Assembly (NCBI RefSeq): GCF_002368115.1
Contig: NZ_AP018316.1
Span: 3,552,996-3,616,995 of the forward strand
DNA: 64,000 nt
Source: Dolichospermum compactum NIES-806
GTDB lineage: Bacteria; Cyanobacteriota; Cyanobacteriia; Cyanobacteriales; Nostocaceae
Reading direction: 5' to 3'
The notes under the pieces are model-generated. The model was not told where the DNA came from. It did not search any database and worked only from the letters and a program-made list of their open reading frames with translations. Position numbers and translations under genes: made by a program. Numbering within the stretch: the stretch's first letter is position 1; each line of letters begins with the position of its first letter. Shown here piece after piece: positions 34,524-48,912 of this stretch.

Positions 34524-36502
34524 AGTGGGAAGATTTGAACTTTACTTTGTAATGTTTCTAAATATTTTCGGCGTGGATTTTCATTAGCACCAAATACTGT
34601 TACTACTTGGTAATTTCCTAAATTTGCAATCCATACAGGGGAAGGAATAACCTTATTACCTTGAGTTTTACCGCAAAGATTACCGTCATAATTATTATTA
34701 AATTTTAGTTCATCACTATGTAAAACTGATAGGGCATAAGATTTACCGAATTTTTCGTCTCCAGAACATACAAATATGCGACAATTTGCGTCTATTGCTT
34801 CTGTCCATTGGTTATTTCTAACTATTCCACAAGTTCTTAATTGTCCAGAATTAAAATTAACACCTAAGGTTTGTAATGCTTCATAAAAATTCCTGATTTT
34901 AGTTTTGAATAATTCTTGAAATTGTTTAGTATTATCTGGTAATGTCCAAAAATTATCATCACTTTCAGTAATTAAATTACAGCCACGATACCAAGGAGGA
35001 CGGGGAGGATTACGATTTTTTCGAGAATATAATGGTCTTCTTGCACCTTGACCAATACCACCCAAATGAAACATTAACCAGGTGAGATTTTTTATTAATT
35101 TCTCTAAGTTCTGTTTTTGAGACTGGGGAATTTCCGGTGAATAGTTTAATGTGAGTATTCCTGATTGTTCACCAAAATCATCGTTTTGATTTGTAGCATT
35201 ATCTCTAATAGTTTTTCCTTCTAATACTCTGACCATTAACCAGCCATATTGTTTACTAGGATTGATCCCTCCAAAGATTTTATTTTCCCATTCTTGAACT
35301 TGTGTAGGTTCTAAAACCCCTAATGCAAAGGTTCTAAACCAATAACGTAACATTGATTTAAAGGCTACCGGGCGGACTTCTGAAGTAGCTATATTGTCAG
35401 TTCTTAACTTACCATTATTATCAGTTCTAAATCTACCATCATTTCCCCTTTGATAAGGTTGGTTAACATTTCTAAACCTCTGTCTACCATGTATTAACTG
35501 GCCTTCTATAACAAATTCAACTCTAAAGAATTCATGATTCTTCTCAAGTTTTCCTGCGGGATTTAATTGACCATAACCAGTGTTAACTTGAGAACCTACA
35601 CCAGCTTGTAAACCTTTGATTAACCACTGTTTGACTTGTTCTAATATATCGTTATCCTGGCAGTTACTAGCTAATCTTAACCCAATCACAAACATGGGCT
35701 TTTCTAAACTGAAAAATGGGTTAGGATTGGGGCTATATTTAGGTGTATTATTGGCTGAATTATTATCCCATTGCCAAATATTATTAGCTATATCCACAGC
35801 TAATACATTTTGATTTTGATTCGGTAAAGGATAAGCGTCTAAGAATACAACTTTACCCGCTTGATTGGCTTTATCTTGAGTTTCTACTGAACCAAAATAG
35901 GAGGCAATTTGTTTTTCTGCTTCTTGCCATTCAATCTTGTCTTTAGCCATGATTTCCCTAATGGCTTGGGTTCTGGCTACACCCCGTAAGCTGCTAGAGG
36001 GAATATAAGGAATACCCAAAGCATCAAAAGCGGGTAATAAAATACTTTCTGGTCCTCTATGTCCTCCTACTCTAATTCTCCAAGGACATTGAACTTTAAA
36101 ACTTTTTTGGGCTATTAATTCAGTACGTTTTGTTAGTTGTTGTAATCGCTGGGAATATTTTGACCCTTGTTCGGCCATTTGTAATATTTGTACCTTAGTG
36201 GAGTCTTTATAATCATGATTGGGCGATAGCGAAGCGCTGCTGCAAGCAGTTCGCATCCAACGGAGATATTCTACAAAACTGGCTTCTGGATGTGGTTGAG
36301 GTGGGTTATCTGGATTCAACCAGGGAGACGGGATAGGAGGCTGATTATTACCACCACCATGACCACCAGGATTACCATTGCCGCGACCATTATCACCCAC
36401 AGGAACGTTAATTACTTTTCTGGGTCTGTTTACATCTGGTGTGGTAGGTGCAGGTGGTTGAGGTCTTCTAGGTTGATTGGTTTGAGGTCTTTCAAATACC
36501 AT
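34520..36502 (-). CDS. Cmr6-Cmr1 fusion protein, type III-B RAMP
   Basis: A 660-residue protein from ATG 36502 with AAGGAG nine bases upstream, inside the cmr5 end; TTG 36520 is in frame but weaker. Residues about 5-80 are Pro/Gly/Asn-rich and disordered. The first RAMP (about 115-330) looks like Cmr6: GIPYIPSSSLRGVARTQAI and the Gly-rich GLQAGVGSQVNTGYGQL. The second (about 335-655) looks like Cmr1: EFVIEGQLIHG, EVRPVAFKSMLRYWFRTF, IFGG, HLGGIGQGARRPLYSRK. Cmr1 and Cmr6 sit at the head end of the complex. A 24-bp repeat adds RTACSSASLSP-like residues near 85. No separate cmr1 or cmr6 is present. Confidence 0.8.
   Translation of the reverse strand: MVFERPQTNQPRRPQPPAPTTPDVNRPRKVINVPVGDNGRGNGNPGGHGGGNNQPPIPSPWLNPDNPPQPHPEASFVEYLRWMRTACSSASLSPNHDYKDSTKVQILQMAEQGSKYSQRLQQLTKRTELIAQKSFKVQCPWRIRVGGHRGPESILLPAFDALGIPYIPSSSLRGVARTQAIREIMAKDKIEWQEAEKQIASYFGSVETQDKANQAGKVVFLDAYPLPNQNQNVLAVDIANNIWQWDNNSANNTPKYSPNPNPFFSLEKPMFVIGLRLASNCQDNDILEQVKQWLIKGLQAGVGSQVNTGYGQLNPAGKLEKNHEFFRVEFVIEGQLIHGRQRFRNVNQPYQRGNDGRFRTDNNGKLRTDNIATSEVRPVAFKSMLRYWFRTFALGVLEPTQVQEWENKIFGGINPSKQYGWLMVRVLEGKTIRDNATNQNDDFGEQSGILTLNYSPEIPQSQKQNLEKLIKNLTWLMFHLGGIGQGARRPLYSRKNRNPPRPPWYRGCNLITESDDNFWTLPDNTKQFQELFKTKIRNFYEALQTLGVNFNSGQLRTCGIVRNNQWTEAIDANCRIFVCSGDEKFGKSYALSVLHSDELKFNNNYDGNLCGKTQGNKVIPSPVWIANLGNYQVVTVFGANENPRRKYLETLQSKVQIFPL
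36223..36254 (-). repeat. 24-bp palindromic element in frame within the Cmr6-Cmr1 gene
   Basis: Insert 36228-36251 (AGCGAAGCGCTGCTGCAAGC then AGTT) lies between GCGAT and CGC. Removing it restores a HIP1 octamer GCGATCGC and keeps frame. It encodes eight extra residues (around TACSSASL) at the junction between the disordered N-terminus and the first RAMP fold. Confidence 0.9.
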
Positions 36503-36506
36503 AATT

Positions 36507-36902
36507 TTATTCTCCTTCAATACCTGCGTAAATTGCAGTAGCCCAAAAACTAAATTCTTGTGCTAAAGCTAATCCCAAACCTGTGATACCTAAATATTCA
36601 TCTGTGTTAAGATTTTTTAGTGTTGTTAAACCTTGTTGTCCAGATAAATTTTGTGTTTCTGAAATAGTTTGCAAACATTCAAAGAATTTTTGTACTACTT
36701 GTCTTTTACCCATCATGCCATCAGGTAATGCCATTTCCTCGGCTTTTAATCGCATTATTCCCCAAGTAGAAAGATAGGTATAAAGTTCCACTGCTTGACT
36801 TTTTTGTTGTTTTAAACGAGTGTCATCTTGACGGTGTAAATTGCGTAAATTATTTAAAGCGTCATAAGTTGGTGTGGCAATGGTTCTAGGGTCAAATGTC
36901 AT
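36507..36902 (-). CDS. cmr5: Cmr5, small subunit of type III-B complex (Cas11)
   Basis: A 131-residue all-helical protein: YDALNNLRNLHRQDDTRLKQ, LPDGMMGKRQVVQKFFECLQ, and a C-terminal helix ALAQEFSFWATAIYAGIE. Size, helical make-up and place between cmr4 and the RAMP fusion match Cmr5, which forms the inner filament contacting target RNA. The start ATG 36902 follows AAAGGAAA. A 123-bp gap with repeat DNA separates it from cmr4. Confidence 0.85.
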   Translation of the reverse strand: MTFDPRTIATPTYDALNNLRNLHRQDDTRLKQQKSQAVELYTYLSTWGIMRLKAEEMALPDGMMGKRQVVQKFFECLQTISETQNLSGQQGLTTLKNLNTDEYLGITGLGLALAQEFSFWATAIYAGIEGE

Positions 36903-36973
36903 ATTAATTTCCTTTTTCTGACTACACTTTTACAGACTAAAAATCTTTTTTACACAGGAAATTATCGTTTTCA

Positions 36974-37021
36974 TCCTGGACATCCTGATATGGCTTACGC
37001 CACGCTTTGCTATCAGACAAA
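36974..37021. repeat. Dispersed repeat between cmr4 and cmr5
   Basis: CATCCTGATATGGCTTACGC followed by CACGCTTTGCTATCAGAC. A close copy in the opposite orientation occurs at 31338-31371 after the 30849 gene (GTCTGATAGCGTGGCGCAAG). It interrupts the otherwise overlapping cmr genes. Confidence 0.65.
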
Positions 37022-37025
37022 TTTT

Positions 37026-37816
37026 CTAATTCTCTTTAGCAGTTGACATCCACTGTTGCACAAAACCCCGTCCTAAACTTTCTTGTCCGCCAATTTGTAA
37101 TATTTCCTTGTCTGCTAATAAAGTTTTAAAATCTTGATAGGATTGTTGTGATTTTCCATTAGCTTGTGATGTAATTCCCCAAGGTAAATACATTAATGTA
37201 TCGGGTGGAATTGCTTCCTCATAACGGAAACCACCATTTACAGATTTATGTTCATCGAGTTTAATTTTTACCTGTCTCCATAAACTCATTTGAATTAATG
37301 TGGCACAGTGTTTATCAGGTAAAACCAATAACCGATTTATAGAAACTGTAGCATCACCTTTTGGTACAAATTGTTGTAAATTTTGTCCTGGTTGTAATTG
37401 ATTTTTTGGGATAATTGCATCCTTTAAATAAACCGGAGAATTATTATTAAAGTTACAACTGTATTCTACAGGTATGGGTAATTTACCTCCTTGTAAACGT
37501 TGCCAACGTTGTAATAAAAGGGGACAACTAACCCAAACTACACTATGACTTAATGATGGTACTGGCAACCATAATATAGAAGCGTCACCAATCCAAATAT
37601 TACCCTGTTCTAGTTGTCCATCTTGTAAATCATTGCCAAATAGTTGATATTTTTGGTCTTTATCTGTAGCTAGTGAACGGACTTTACCACGAACTGTACT
37701 AGAAGGAATATAGGGTAAATTAGTATGAGATTCACGGGCAATTCCTAATAAATTACCTTCCTGAGTTGTGCCACCTGTATGTAATGGTGAAAGTAGATAT
37801 AAATAAATGTATTCCA

Positions 37817-37817
<1 letters not shown>
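37026..37817 (-). CDS. cmr4: Cmr4, backbone RAMP of type III-B complex
   Basis: A 263-residue Cmr4 (Cas7 type) protein that coats the crRNA. MEYIYLYLLSPLHTGGTTQE, then IARESHTNLPYIPSSTVRGK and, near the end, IGGQESLGRGFVQQWM are the family landmarks. In Cmr4 an Asp just before the I-x-R-E segment cuts target RNA every six nucleotides. Here the matching stretch is EGNLLGIARE with no Asp, so slicing may be lost or done by a nearby residue. The ATG overlaps the stop of cmr3 by one base. Confidence 0.88.
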
Positions 37818-41991
<4,174 letters not shown>

Positions 41992-42222
41992 CGGTAGATT
42001 CCCTGTGTAGCTTATAAATGAATTATAAGAGCGGGATTCAGTATTTGTCTAGGAATCTAAAATATCTCAAGATTTTTGTACGGTTTTCTCTAACTCTTAC
42101 TCTGTAAGCTTTTCCTCATTTTGAGAGTTTTATTACAAATATTTTTTTGTCTTTGACATGGGTTCTTGTTTATGCAGCTATCAAGTTACAGCGTTTCCCT
42201 TACCAAACATTGATTGATAGTT

Positions 42223-42255
42223 AAAATTTACTGATTCTCAAAATATCAGTAAATT
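42223..42255 (-). terminator. Probable terminator between CRISPR array and cmr2
   Basis: A perfect 11-bp stem (AATTTACTGAT / ATCAGTAAATT) with a 9-nt loop. On the minus strand it is followed by TTTTAA. It lies at the 3' end of the array transcript and upstream of cmr2. The rest of 41992-42302 shows no gene. Confidence 0.5.
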
Positions 42256-42302
42256 CTCTATTATGTATTTATATATACTGCTGATCATCCCCTCCTTCCC
42301 CT

Positions 42303-43440
<1,138 letters not shown>

Positions 43441-43648
43441 CCCTTCATTTTAACCCCTTACTGTGCAAAGAGTCTAGACCCACTTTCCGAAGGTCAGCAA
43501 AAACCACTGCCAACCAGCCCACAAAACGACCATTAAAAACCGCGTAACCCTTATCCAATAAGCAACCGAAGTTCACAACCATAAAATCAACACCTCAGCC
43601 ATTTTCCCTAAACCACGGCTAACGCCACACTATGCTGTTGAAAACAAA
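43441..43648 (-). promoter_or_regulatory. CRISPR leader region
   Basis: A 208-bp non-coding stretch between the newest repeat and cas2, upstream of the array on its transcribed strand. It should hold the array promoter and the integration signals. I cannot fix promoter boxes; TTTCCTAAACC... style AT-rich tracts are present. Confidence 0.6.
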
Positions 43649-43930
43649 CTAAATAATAATTGAACTAGGTGGTTCAATCACAGGTATTCCCACACCCCAA
43701 GTTTCCACTTGAGATAGAGTATGTCGAGACAAAGGATAAAACCTGACATTATCTTTTTCTAACTTCAGCTTTTTCCGCAAATGACGACGTAGGTCTTGAT
43801 ATTTTTCTGTACTCAATTGACATTCAAACACAGAATATTGTACACGCTGTCCATAACCCTCCAATAAATCAGCTACTTTTTTGCGCCGTTTATTACAGGG
43901 AATATCATAAGCAATCACATACAAAAACAT
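43649..43930 (-). CDS. cas2: Cas2, spacer-integration subunit
   Basis: A 93-residue Cas2 with the ferredoxin fold: FLYVIAYDIPCNKRRKKVAD carries the conserved Asp at about residue 9, and RVQYSVFECQLSTEKYQDLR matches the second and third strands. Cas2 dimers bridge two Cas1 dimers when new spacers are added. It starts nine bases after the cas1 stop. Confidence 0.95.
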   Translation of the reverse strand: MFLYVIAYDIPCNKRRKKVADLLEGYGQRVQYSVFECQLSTEKYQDLRRHLRKKLKLEKDNVRFYPLSRHTLSQVETWGVGIPVIEPPSSIII

Positions 43931-43939
43931 AACATAATT

Positions 43940-44932
43940 TTAGTCAATCCGATATGGTTGATAATGATGACTAGGATTGTAAACAAACTGCTTAAAAGCC
44001 TTCACCTGTTTAGTTAATAAATCCCATTTTGGTTGTTTAATTCCCTCATCAGTTTGTATTTCTTCAGACATCCTTTGTAAAAACGCCCGAAGAAATTTCT
44101 TCCTTCCCGCATCATTCAAATAACAACCACCATTCTTAAACTCAAAATCAGCTTCAGAATTAACAATTTTGCGATTAATTAACCACATCACTAAAGAATC
44201 TATAAGTGGGGCGCGAAACTCCTCAATTAAATCAGAAGCCAAGGCTGCATGACCATCATGAGCCTGATGTAAACAAGCATAATAAGGATCAAGTCCTTGA
44301 ATTTCAATTAACGCTAATAAATGATTCCAAAGCACTTGATAACCAAAACTTAGCATGGCATTGACTGGGTTTCCTGGAGGACGACGACTCCGACCGGAAA
44401 ACACAAAATCAGGGTTTGTTAAACATTCACCAAACGCCGAAAAATATTGAGCTGCACCTGCACCTTCAAACCCCATTAACCGTTCTAAATTATCAGCCTG
44501 TGCTACTTGGTCAGCTAGATAATCTAAACTTTGTAAAACCCGTTCTAAAAGCTCCGATTCCCTTTTTTTCTTTTGTCTTCGTAACAACACCCTACTATTT
44601 TTTAACTTACCTTTAATCATAGCCCTAGCAGTAATCAACTTTTCTATAGGAGATAATTGTTGTTGATAACGTGATAACTGCCGATATCCCTTAGAAATGG
44701 GTAAGATTCTGCCATAGCAATAACCCATGCGTGATAAATAAGCAATAGGAATATCTCGCCATAAACAAGCACGAATAACTTGGGTGGTTATTTGGGATTT
44801 CCCAAAGATCAGAATTTGCTCTAACAGAGGTAATTGCACTTCAGCATAAATAGTTTCCCCTTGCTTAACTAGCAAAGTTTCTTTCTGTAAACACACATAG
44901 CAATTCTGCTCAGAAACATAAAGAGTTTGCAT
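43940..44932 (-). CDS. cas1: Cas1, spacer integrase
   Basis: A 330-residue Cas1 from ATG 44932 (MQTLYVSEQNCYVCLQKETL); the frame is open to TTG 44959, but that would overlap the preceding gene's end. Catalytic residues are seen in LMGFEGAGAAQYFSAF (Glu), LHQAHDGHAALASDLIEEFR (His and Asp/Glu). It inserts protospacers at the leader end of the array. It is not fused to reverse transcriptase, so acquisition should be from DNA. Forms an operon with csx18-like and cas2. Confidence 0.95.
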   Translation of the reverse strand: MQTLYVSEQNCYVCLQKETLLVKQGETIYAEVQLPLLEQILIFGKSQITTQVIRACLWRDIPIAYLSRMGYCYGRILPISKGYRQLSRYQQQLSPIEKLITARAMIKGKLKNSRVLLRRQKKKRESELLERVLQSLDYLADQVAQADNLERLMGFEGAGAAQYFSAFGECLTNPDFVFSGRSRRPPGNPVNAMLSFGYQVLWNHLLALIEIQGLDPYYACLHQAHDGHAALASDLIEEFRAPLIDSLVMWLINRKIVNSEADFEFKNGGCYLNDAGRKKFLRAFLQRMSEEIQTDEGIKQPKWDLLTKQVKAFKQFVYNPSHHYQPYRID

Positions 44933-44946
44933 AGAATTATCAATTA

Positions 44947-45222
44947 TTAACGCCACCAACGTTGTAAATTAGATTTCTTTGGAGAACGATATTTACCCTT
45001 TCCAGAAGATGTTAATTCTGCATTCTGTTCCGGTTCTAACCACAAAACAACTCTATCAGCTGCACTGGCAACTATATAAGTAGTAACAGTGACTAATATA
45101 GTATTAATAATTACTGCTGCTAAACCTAAAGGTGCAATCAACAAAATCACTAAAGTAATACCACCATTAACAGTAGATATAGAAACATTTCTGACAGTGG
45201 CAGAACGTCGGGAAATATACAT
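44947..45222 (-). CDS. csx18: Csx18-like small membrane protein
   Basis: A 91-residue protein with two adjacent hydrophobic stretches (ISTVNGGITLVILLIAPLGL and VIINTILVTVTTYIVASAAD) and a basic C-terminal tail. It lies 14 bases before cas1 on the same strand. Small two-helix membrane proteins next to cas1 in cyanobacterial type III loci are annotated as Csx18; sequence pattern and place agree. The function of Csx18 is not known; a membrane link to type III immunity is a reasonable guess. Confidence 0.7.
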   Translation of the reverse strand: MYISRRSATVRNVSISTVNGGITLVILLIAPLGLAAVIINTILVTVTTYIVASAADRVVLWLEPEQNAELTSSGKGKYRSPKKSNLQRWWR

Positions 45223-45437
45223 TGTGCTAAAAAGACTGACTTCAAAGTAATGATATTGACTACCATAACCGCAGAATTAGCCAAAAGCTAGAAAAAGGTT
45301 ATAAACTAAATTATTATAGTTATCTTCTCTATAGCAATATTGACAATGCTTACAGCCAAGTTTTATTAGCATTCTAAATATTTTCTTTTTGCACTGAGAT
45401 TAATTTACTATAAATTCCTGCCAGTGATTCCTTTACC

Positions 45438-46625
45438 ATGCTTAAAAAACCTACTCACCCCTATAGAGAACGGTTAGCGTTTGAACGCTTACTGCTGTTA
45501 ATTGCTACATTATTAAAACATCCAGGTATAGGTAGTCCTGATTTTTTTGATCTCAGTAACAATGAAAATCATGATGCAATTAGTTCTGTGAAAGTATATC
45601 TGCAAAAATTAGCGGCAGAATTAGATATAGAATTACCAGCAGGATATCCAGCAATTCCGACACTACGCAAAGATTTAGAAACCCTGAGACGTTATGCTAT
45701 TCTTGATCGGCGGATGTATCGTTGGGGATATTATTTAGGTACTGGTGCGCTTTCCATCGCAGAATTAAAAGTAGCATTTAATGCTTTAGCCTCTCAAGCA
45801 CAATATCAGGGTGATGCTCAAGCTAGACGTATTCATGAAACTCTTAGTAAAAGATTACGTGGCTTAGATATGGAACTCAAGGGTGATTTTTTTTATCCTA
45901 CTCGGCAACATCTTAACCGTGCTATTATTCATACTGACCCAGAGGAAATGGTAATTCAGGGAGAAACCCGTGATACACTATTTCATCAATTGCCATTATT
46001 AGAAAAAGCCATTAGTAAGGGAGAAGCGATTGAAATTTCTCGTACTAATGACTTTTATGGTTTTAATAGAACTGGACGGATACAGATTTTTCCCCTACAG
46101 CTAATTTACCATGATATTGCTTGGTATTTACTATATGAATATTGTGAAAATGGACATTTAGCCATAGGAAGATTAAACCGTTTTAATAATCATTGTATTT
46201 TTATTAAAATCCTGCCTAGGGGTTTAGAAAAACAAAAAGAAAGTTTAGTTAAAGCATATAAGTTACTAGAAAATGGCTGGGGTTTAAATTTAGGTGAACC
46301 AGAACCGCAAAAATTAGAATTAGAAGGAACTCTCAACTTAATTAATGTGAAAGTCCGGTTTTTTCCGCCAGTATCAGCATTTATTTTAGAAGGGGAACTT
46401 CGTCATCCTCACCAAAAAATTACCACTGGATTTATTGATAAAACTGGGCAACATACTTGTATAGAATACACTGTAGATTTACCACCTCGGTCTTTAAATG
46501 AATTTAGTCGCTGGGTTTATCGTTACATGGACAAGGCAGAAGTGTTATCCCCTCCTCAATTAGTGGAACAACACCGCCAATCTGCACAAGCTTTATTTGA
46601 CCGCTATTTTCATAGAGATAGATAA
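45438..46625 (+). CDS. WYL-domain transcriptional regulator beside CRISPR locus
   Basis: A 395-residue regulator. The N-terminus (about 10-110) has a winged-helix pattern (RLAFERLLLLIATLLKHPGI, TLRKDLETLRRYAILDRRMY) and the middle holds the WYL core (QLIYHDIAWYLLYEY, with the W-Y-L triplet). WYL proteins sense nucleic-acid-like ligands; relatives next to CRISPR loci in cyanobacteria have been reported to control cas or crRNA expression. It is divergent from csx18-cas1-cas2 across 215 bp, a good place for its operator. Confidence 0.85.
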   Translation: MLKKPTHPYRERLAFERLLLLIATLLKHPGIGSPDFFDLSNNENHDAISSVKVYLQKLAAELDIELPAGYPAIPTLRKDLETLRRYAILDRRMYRWGYYLGTGALSIAELKVAFNALASQAQYQGDAQARRIHETLSKRLRGLDMELKGDFFYPTRQHLNRAIIHTDPEEMVIQGETRDTLFHQLPLLEKAISKGEAIEISRTNDFYGFNRTGRIQIFPLQLIYHDIAWYLLYEYCENGHLAIGRLNRFNNHCIFIKILPRGLEKQKESLVKAYKLLENGWGLNLGEPEPQKLELEGTLNLINVKVRFFPPVSAFILEGELRHPHQKITTGFIDKTGQHTCIEYTVDLPPRSLNEFSRWVYRYMDKAEVLSPPQLVEQHRQSAQALFDRYFHRDR

Positions 46626-46737
46626 ATCTCCTACTGGAATTTCAAAATAGCGATCGCAGTTTCCTTGTTCCTGATTGTGCTAAAAATATGGTTAATTATG
46701 GATGGTCTCCATTAAAACCCTGCCCGTTTAAAAATTT

Positions 46738-48825
46738 ATGGTTAATTCTAGTCTTGTTGCCACACTCTATGTTAATCCTGTGACAGGAAACGATGCCAAT
46801 ACTGGTTCTCGTCCTGATCCCCTTAAAACCATTACCCGCGCCCTTAAACAAGCGAAAACATTAACAATTATTCAGTTAGCCAGTGGAACTTATAGCACAG
46901 CCAATGGTGAAGTATTTCCCTTAGTCATTGCACCGGGAGTATTAGTAGTAGGAAATGAAGCAAATAAAGGTCAGGAAACGATTATTGCCGGCAGTGGGGA
47001 ATATCAAAGCTTTAGTTTTGGAATACAGAATATTACATTACTCTTACTAGGTGATGCCAGTCTTTTAGGTGTGACTGTGATAAATCCTGCCGGCAAAGGG
47101 ACTGGGGTGTGGATTGAATCATCAATACCGACTGTGGCTAATAGTACATTTAAGGACTGTACTAGAGAAGGAATCTTCATTACCGGCAATAGCAAAGCAG
47201 GGATTGTGGATAATTTATTTATTAATAACAAAGTTTGTGGATTAGTCATAGCCAAGAATAGCAAAGGAGAAGTCCTGCGGAATGGATTTCAAAATAATGC
47301 CTTAGGCATAGCCATTAGTGACTTTGCCGCCCCTTTAGTCGCCAATAACCAACTTTCAGGTAATGGGACAGCGATCGCCCTATCTCGTGATGCTAAACCA
47401 GTATTACGGCGAAATCTCATCACCAGCAATACCCAAGGCGGTCTTTTAATCGCCGGTAATGCCATTCCCGATTTAGGCAGTCCCCAAGACCCCGCCGACA
47501 ACATTTTTCGAGAACAGGGTAAATTCGATTTACAAAATGTCACAGATCAAAAAATTATCTCCGTCGGTAATCAATTAAGTATTCCCCAGGTAATTGGGGC
47601 CATAGATTTCATCGCTGCTACCGCTGACACCCCCAGTCAAATCGGAGTTAGCAGTAGATTTGCTGATTTAGAAGGACATTGGGCCGCTGCTTTCGTCGAA
47701 GCCTTAGTCAGTAAAGACATTATTAGCGGGTTTCCCGACGGCACTTTTCAACCAGCCACACCAATTACCCGCGCCCAATATGCAGCTTTAATCACCAAAA
47801 CATTCCAGCTACCGGAAAGTAATCAACTCAATAAATTCAAAGATGTCAAATCCAACTTTTGGGCTGCCAAAGCCATAGCCAGTGCGTCCGATAGAGGCTT
47901 TTTGAAAGGCTTTCCCGATGGTACATTTCGACCCGGAAATAATATCACCAAAATTCAAGCAATAGTCTCCATTGTCAACGGTTTAAACTTAAGTGGTGGT
48001 AATCCTAACGTCTTAATGGTATACCGCGATCGCGTCCAAATTCCCAGTTACGCTACCAACGCTACCACCGTAGCTACGCAAAAACTATTAGTCGTCAACT
48101 ATCCCCAACCAGATCAATTAGAACCATTGCGGGAAATTACCCGCGCAGAAATCGCAGTCCTAATTTATCAGGCATTAGTCGCCACCGGTCAAGAAAATCC
48201 CCTCCCCTCCGCCTATATTCTCAAACCAGAGACAGAGATTCCCTCCTTTTCCGATATTGTCGGCCATTGGGCAGAACCATTTATTCGGGCATTAGTTAGT
48301 ATGAACTTAACCCAGGGTTTTGCTGATGGCACATACCAACCAGATCAAGTCATGAGCCGCGCTCAATATACAGCTTTAATTGCGGCCGCCTTTAATCCCC
48401 CAGCCAAACGTCCGTCCCCAGAATTTACAGACATAGCCAAGGATTTTTGGGCAGCTAATGCCATTGAAATCGCAGCCAGAGGTGGTTTTGTAGGCGGATT
48501 TAGCGATCGCACCTTCCGTCCTACCCAAAACGTCCAACGGCTGCAAGTCATCGTCTCCCTGGTCAACGGACTGGGGCTTGTGGCAACTGCTCAAAAAACC
48601 CTGACCTACATTGACCAAGAGAAAATTCCCGAATACGCCCGCACAGCCGTTACCATCGCCACCCAGCAAAAAATTATTGTTAATTATCCCGACCCCAATT
48701 TACTAGCACCAACCAGAGAAGCCACCCGTGCCGAAGTTGCAGCAATGGTGTATCAGGCATTAGTCGCCAGTCAGCGCACAAAAGTTATTAACTCACCATA
48801 TATTGTTTTGCATATCAGCAATTGA
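46738..48825 (+). CDS. DUF1565 beta-helix protein with SLH repeats
   Basis: A 695-residue protein. Residues 9-270 are a DUF1565 / right-handed parallel beta-helix (YVNPVTGNDANTGSRPDPLK, VANSTFKDCTREGIFITGNS). Residues 300-690 hold six SLH-type segments in two triplets: typical ones begin FADLEGHWAA, FKDVKSNFWAA, FSDIVGHWAE and FTDIAKDFWAA, and the third and sixth are weaker. SLH domains bind cell-wall polymer. No signal peptide is visible at this start, as I recall for several cyanobacterial relatives. A paralogous beta-helix lies at 49907-51436. Confidence 0.85.
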   Translation: MVNSSLVATLYVNPVTGNDANTGSRPDPLKTITRALKQAKTLTIIQLASGTYSTANGEVFPLVIAPGVLVVGNEANKGQETIIAGSGEYQSFSFGIQNITLLLLGDASLLGVTVINPAGKGTGVWIESSIPTVANSTFKDCTREGIFITGNSKAGIVDNLFINNKVCGLVIAKNSKGEVLRNGFQNNALGIAISDFAAPLVANNQLSGNGTAIALSRDAKPVLRRNLITSNTQGGLLIAGNAIPDLGSPQDPADNIFREQGKFDLQNVTDQKIISVGNQLSIPQVIGAIDFIAATADTPSQIGVSSRFADLEGHWAAAFVEALVSKDIISGFPDGTFQPATPITRAQYAALITKTFQLPESNQLNKFKDVKSNFWAAKAIASASDRGFLKGFPDGTFRPGNNITKIQAIVSIVNGLNLSGGNPNVLMVYRDRVQIPSYATNATTVATQKLLVVNYPQPDQLEPLREITRAEIAVLIYQALVATGQENPLPSAYILKPETEIPSFSDIVGHWAEPFIRALVSMNLTQGFADGTYQPDQVMSRAQYTALIAAAFNPPAKRPSPEFTDIAKDFWAANAIEIAARGGFVGGFSDRTFRPTQNVQRLQVIVSLVNGLGLVATAQKTLTYIDQEKIPEYARTAVTIATQQKIIVNYPDPNLLAPTREATRAEVAAMVYQALVASQRTKVINSPYIVLHISN

Positions 48826-48912
48826 CAAGTAGAATGGAAAACACTGCCTATGACTTTTGCTGCTGGTGAAAAAAAACACTCATGTAGCTAAAAGTACGTT
48901 AGACTAGATGCG

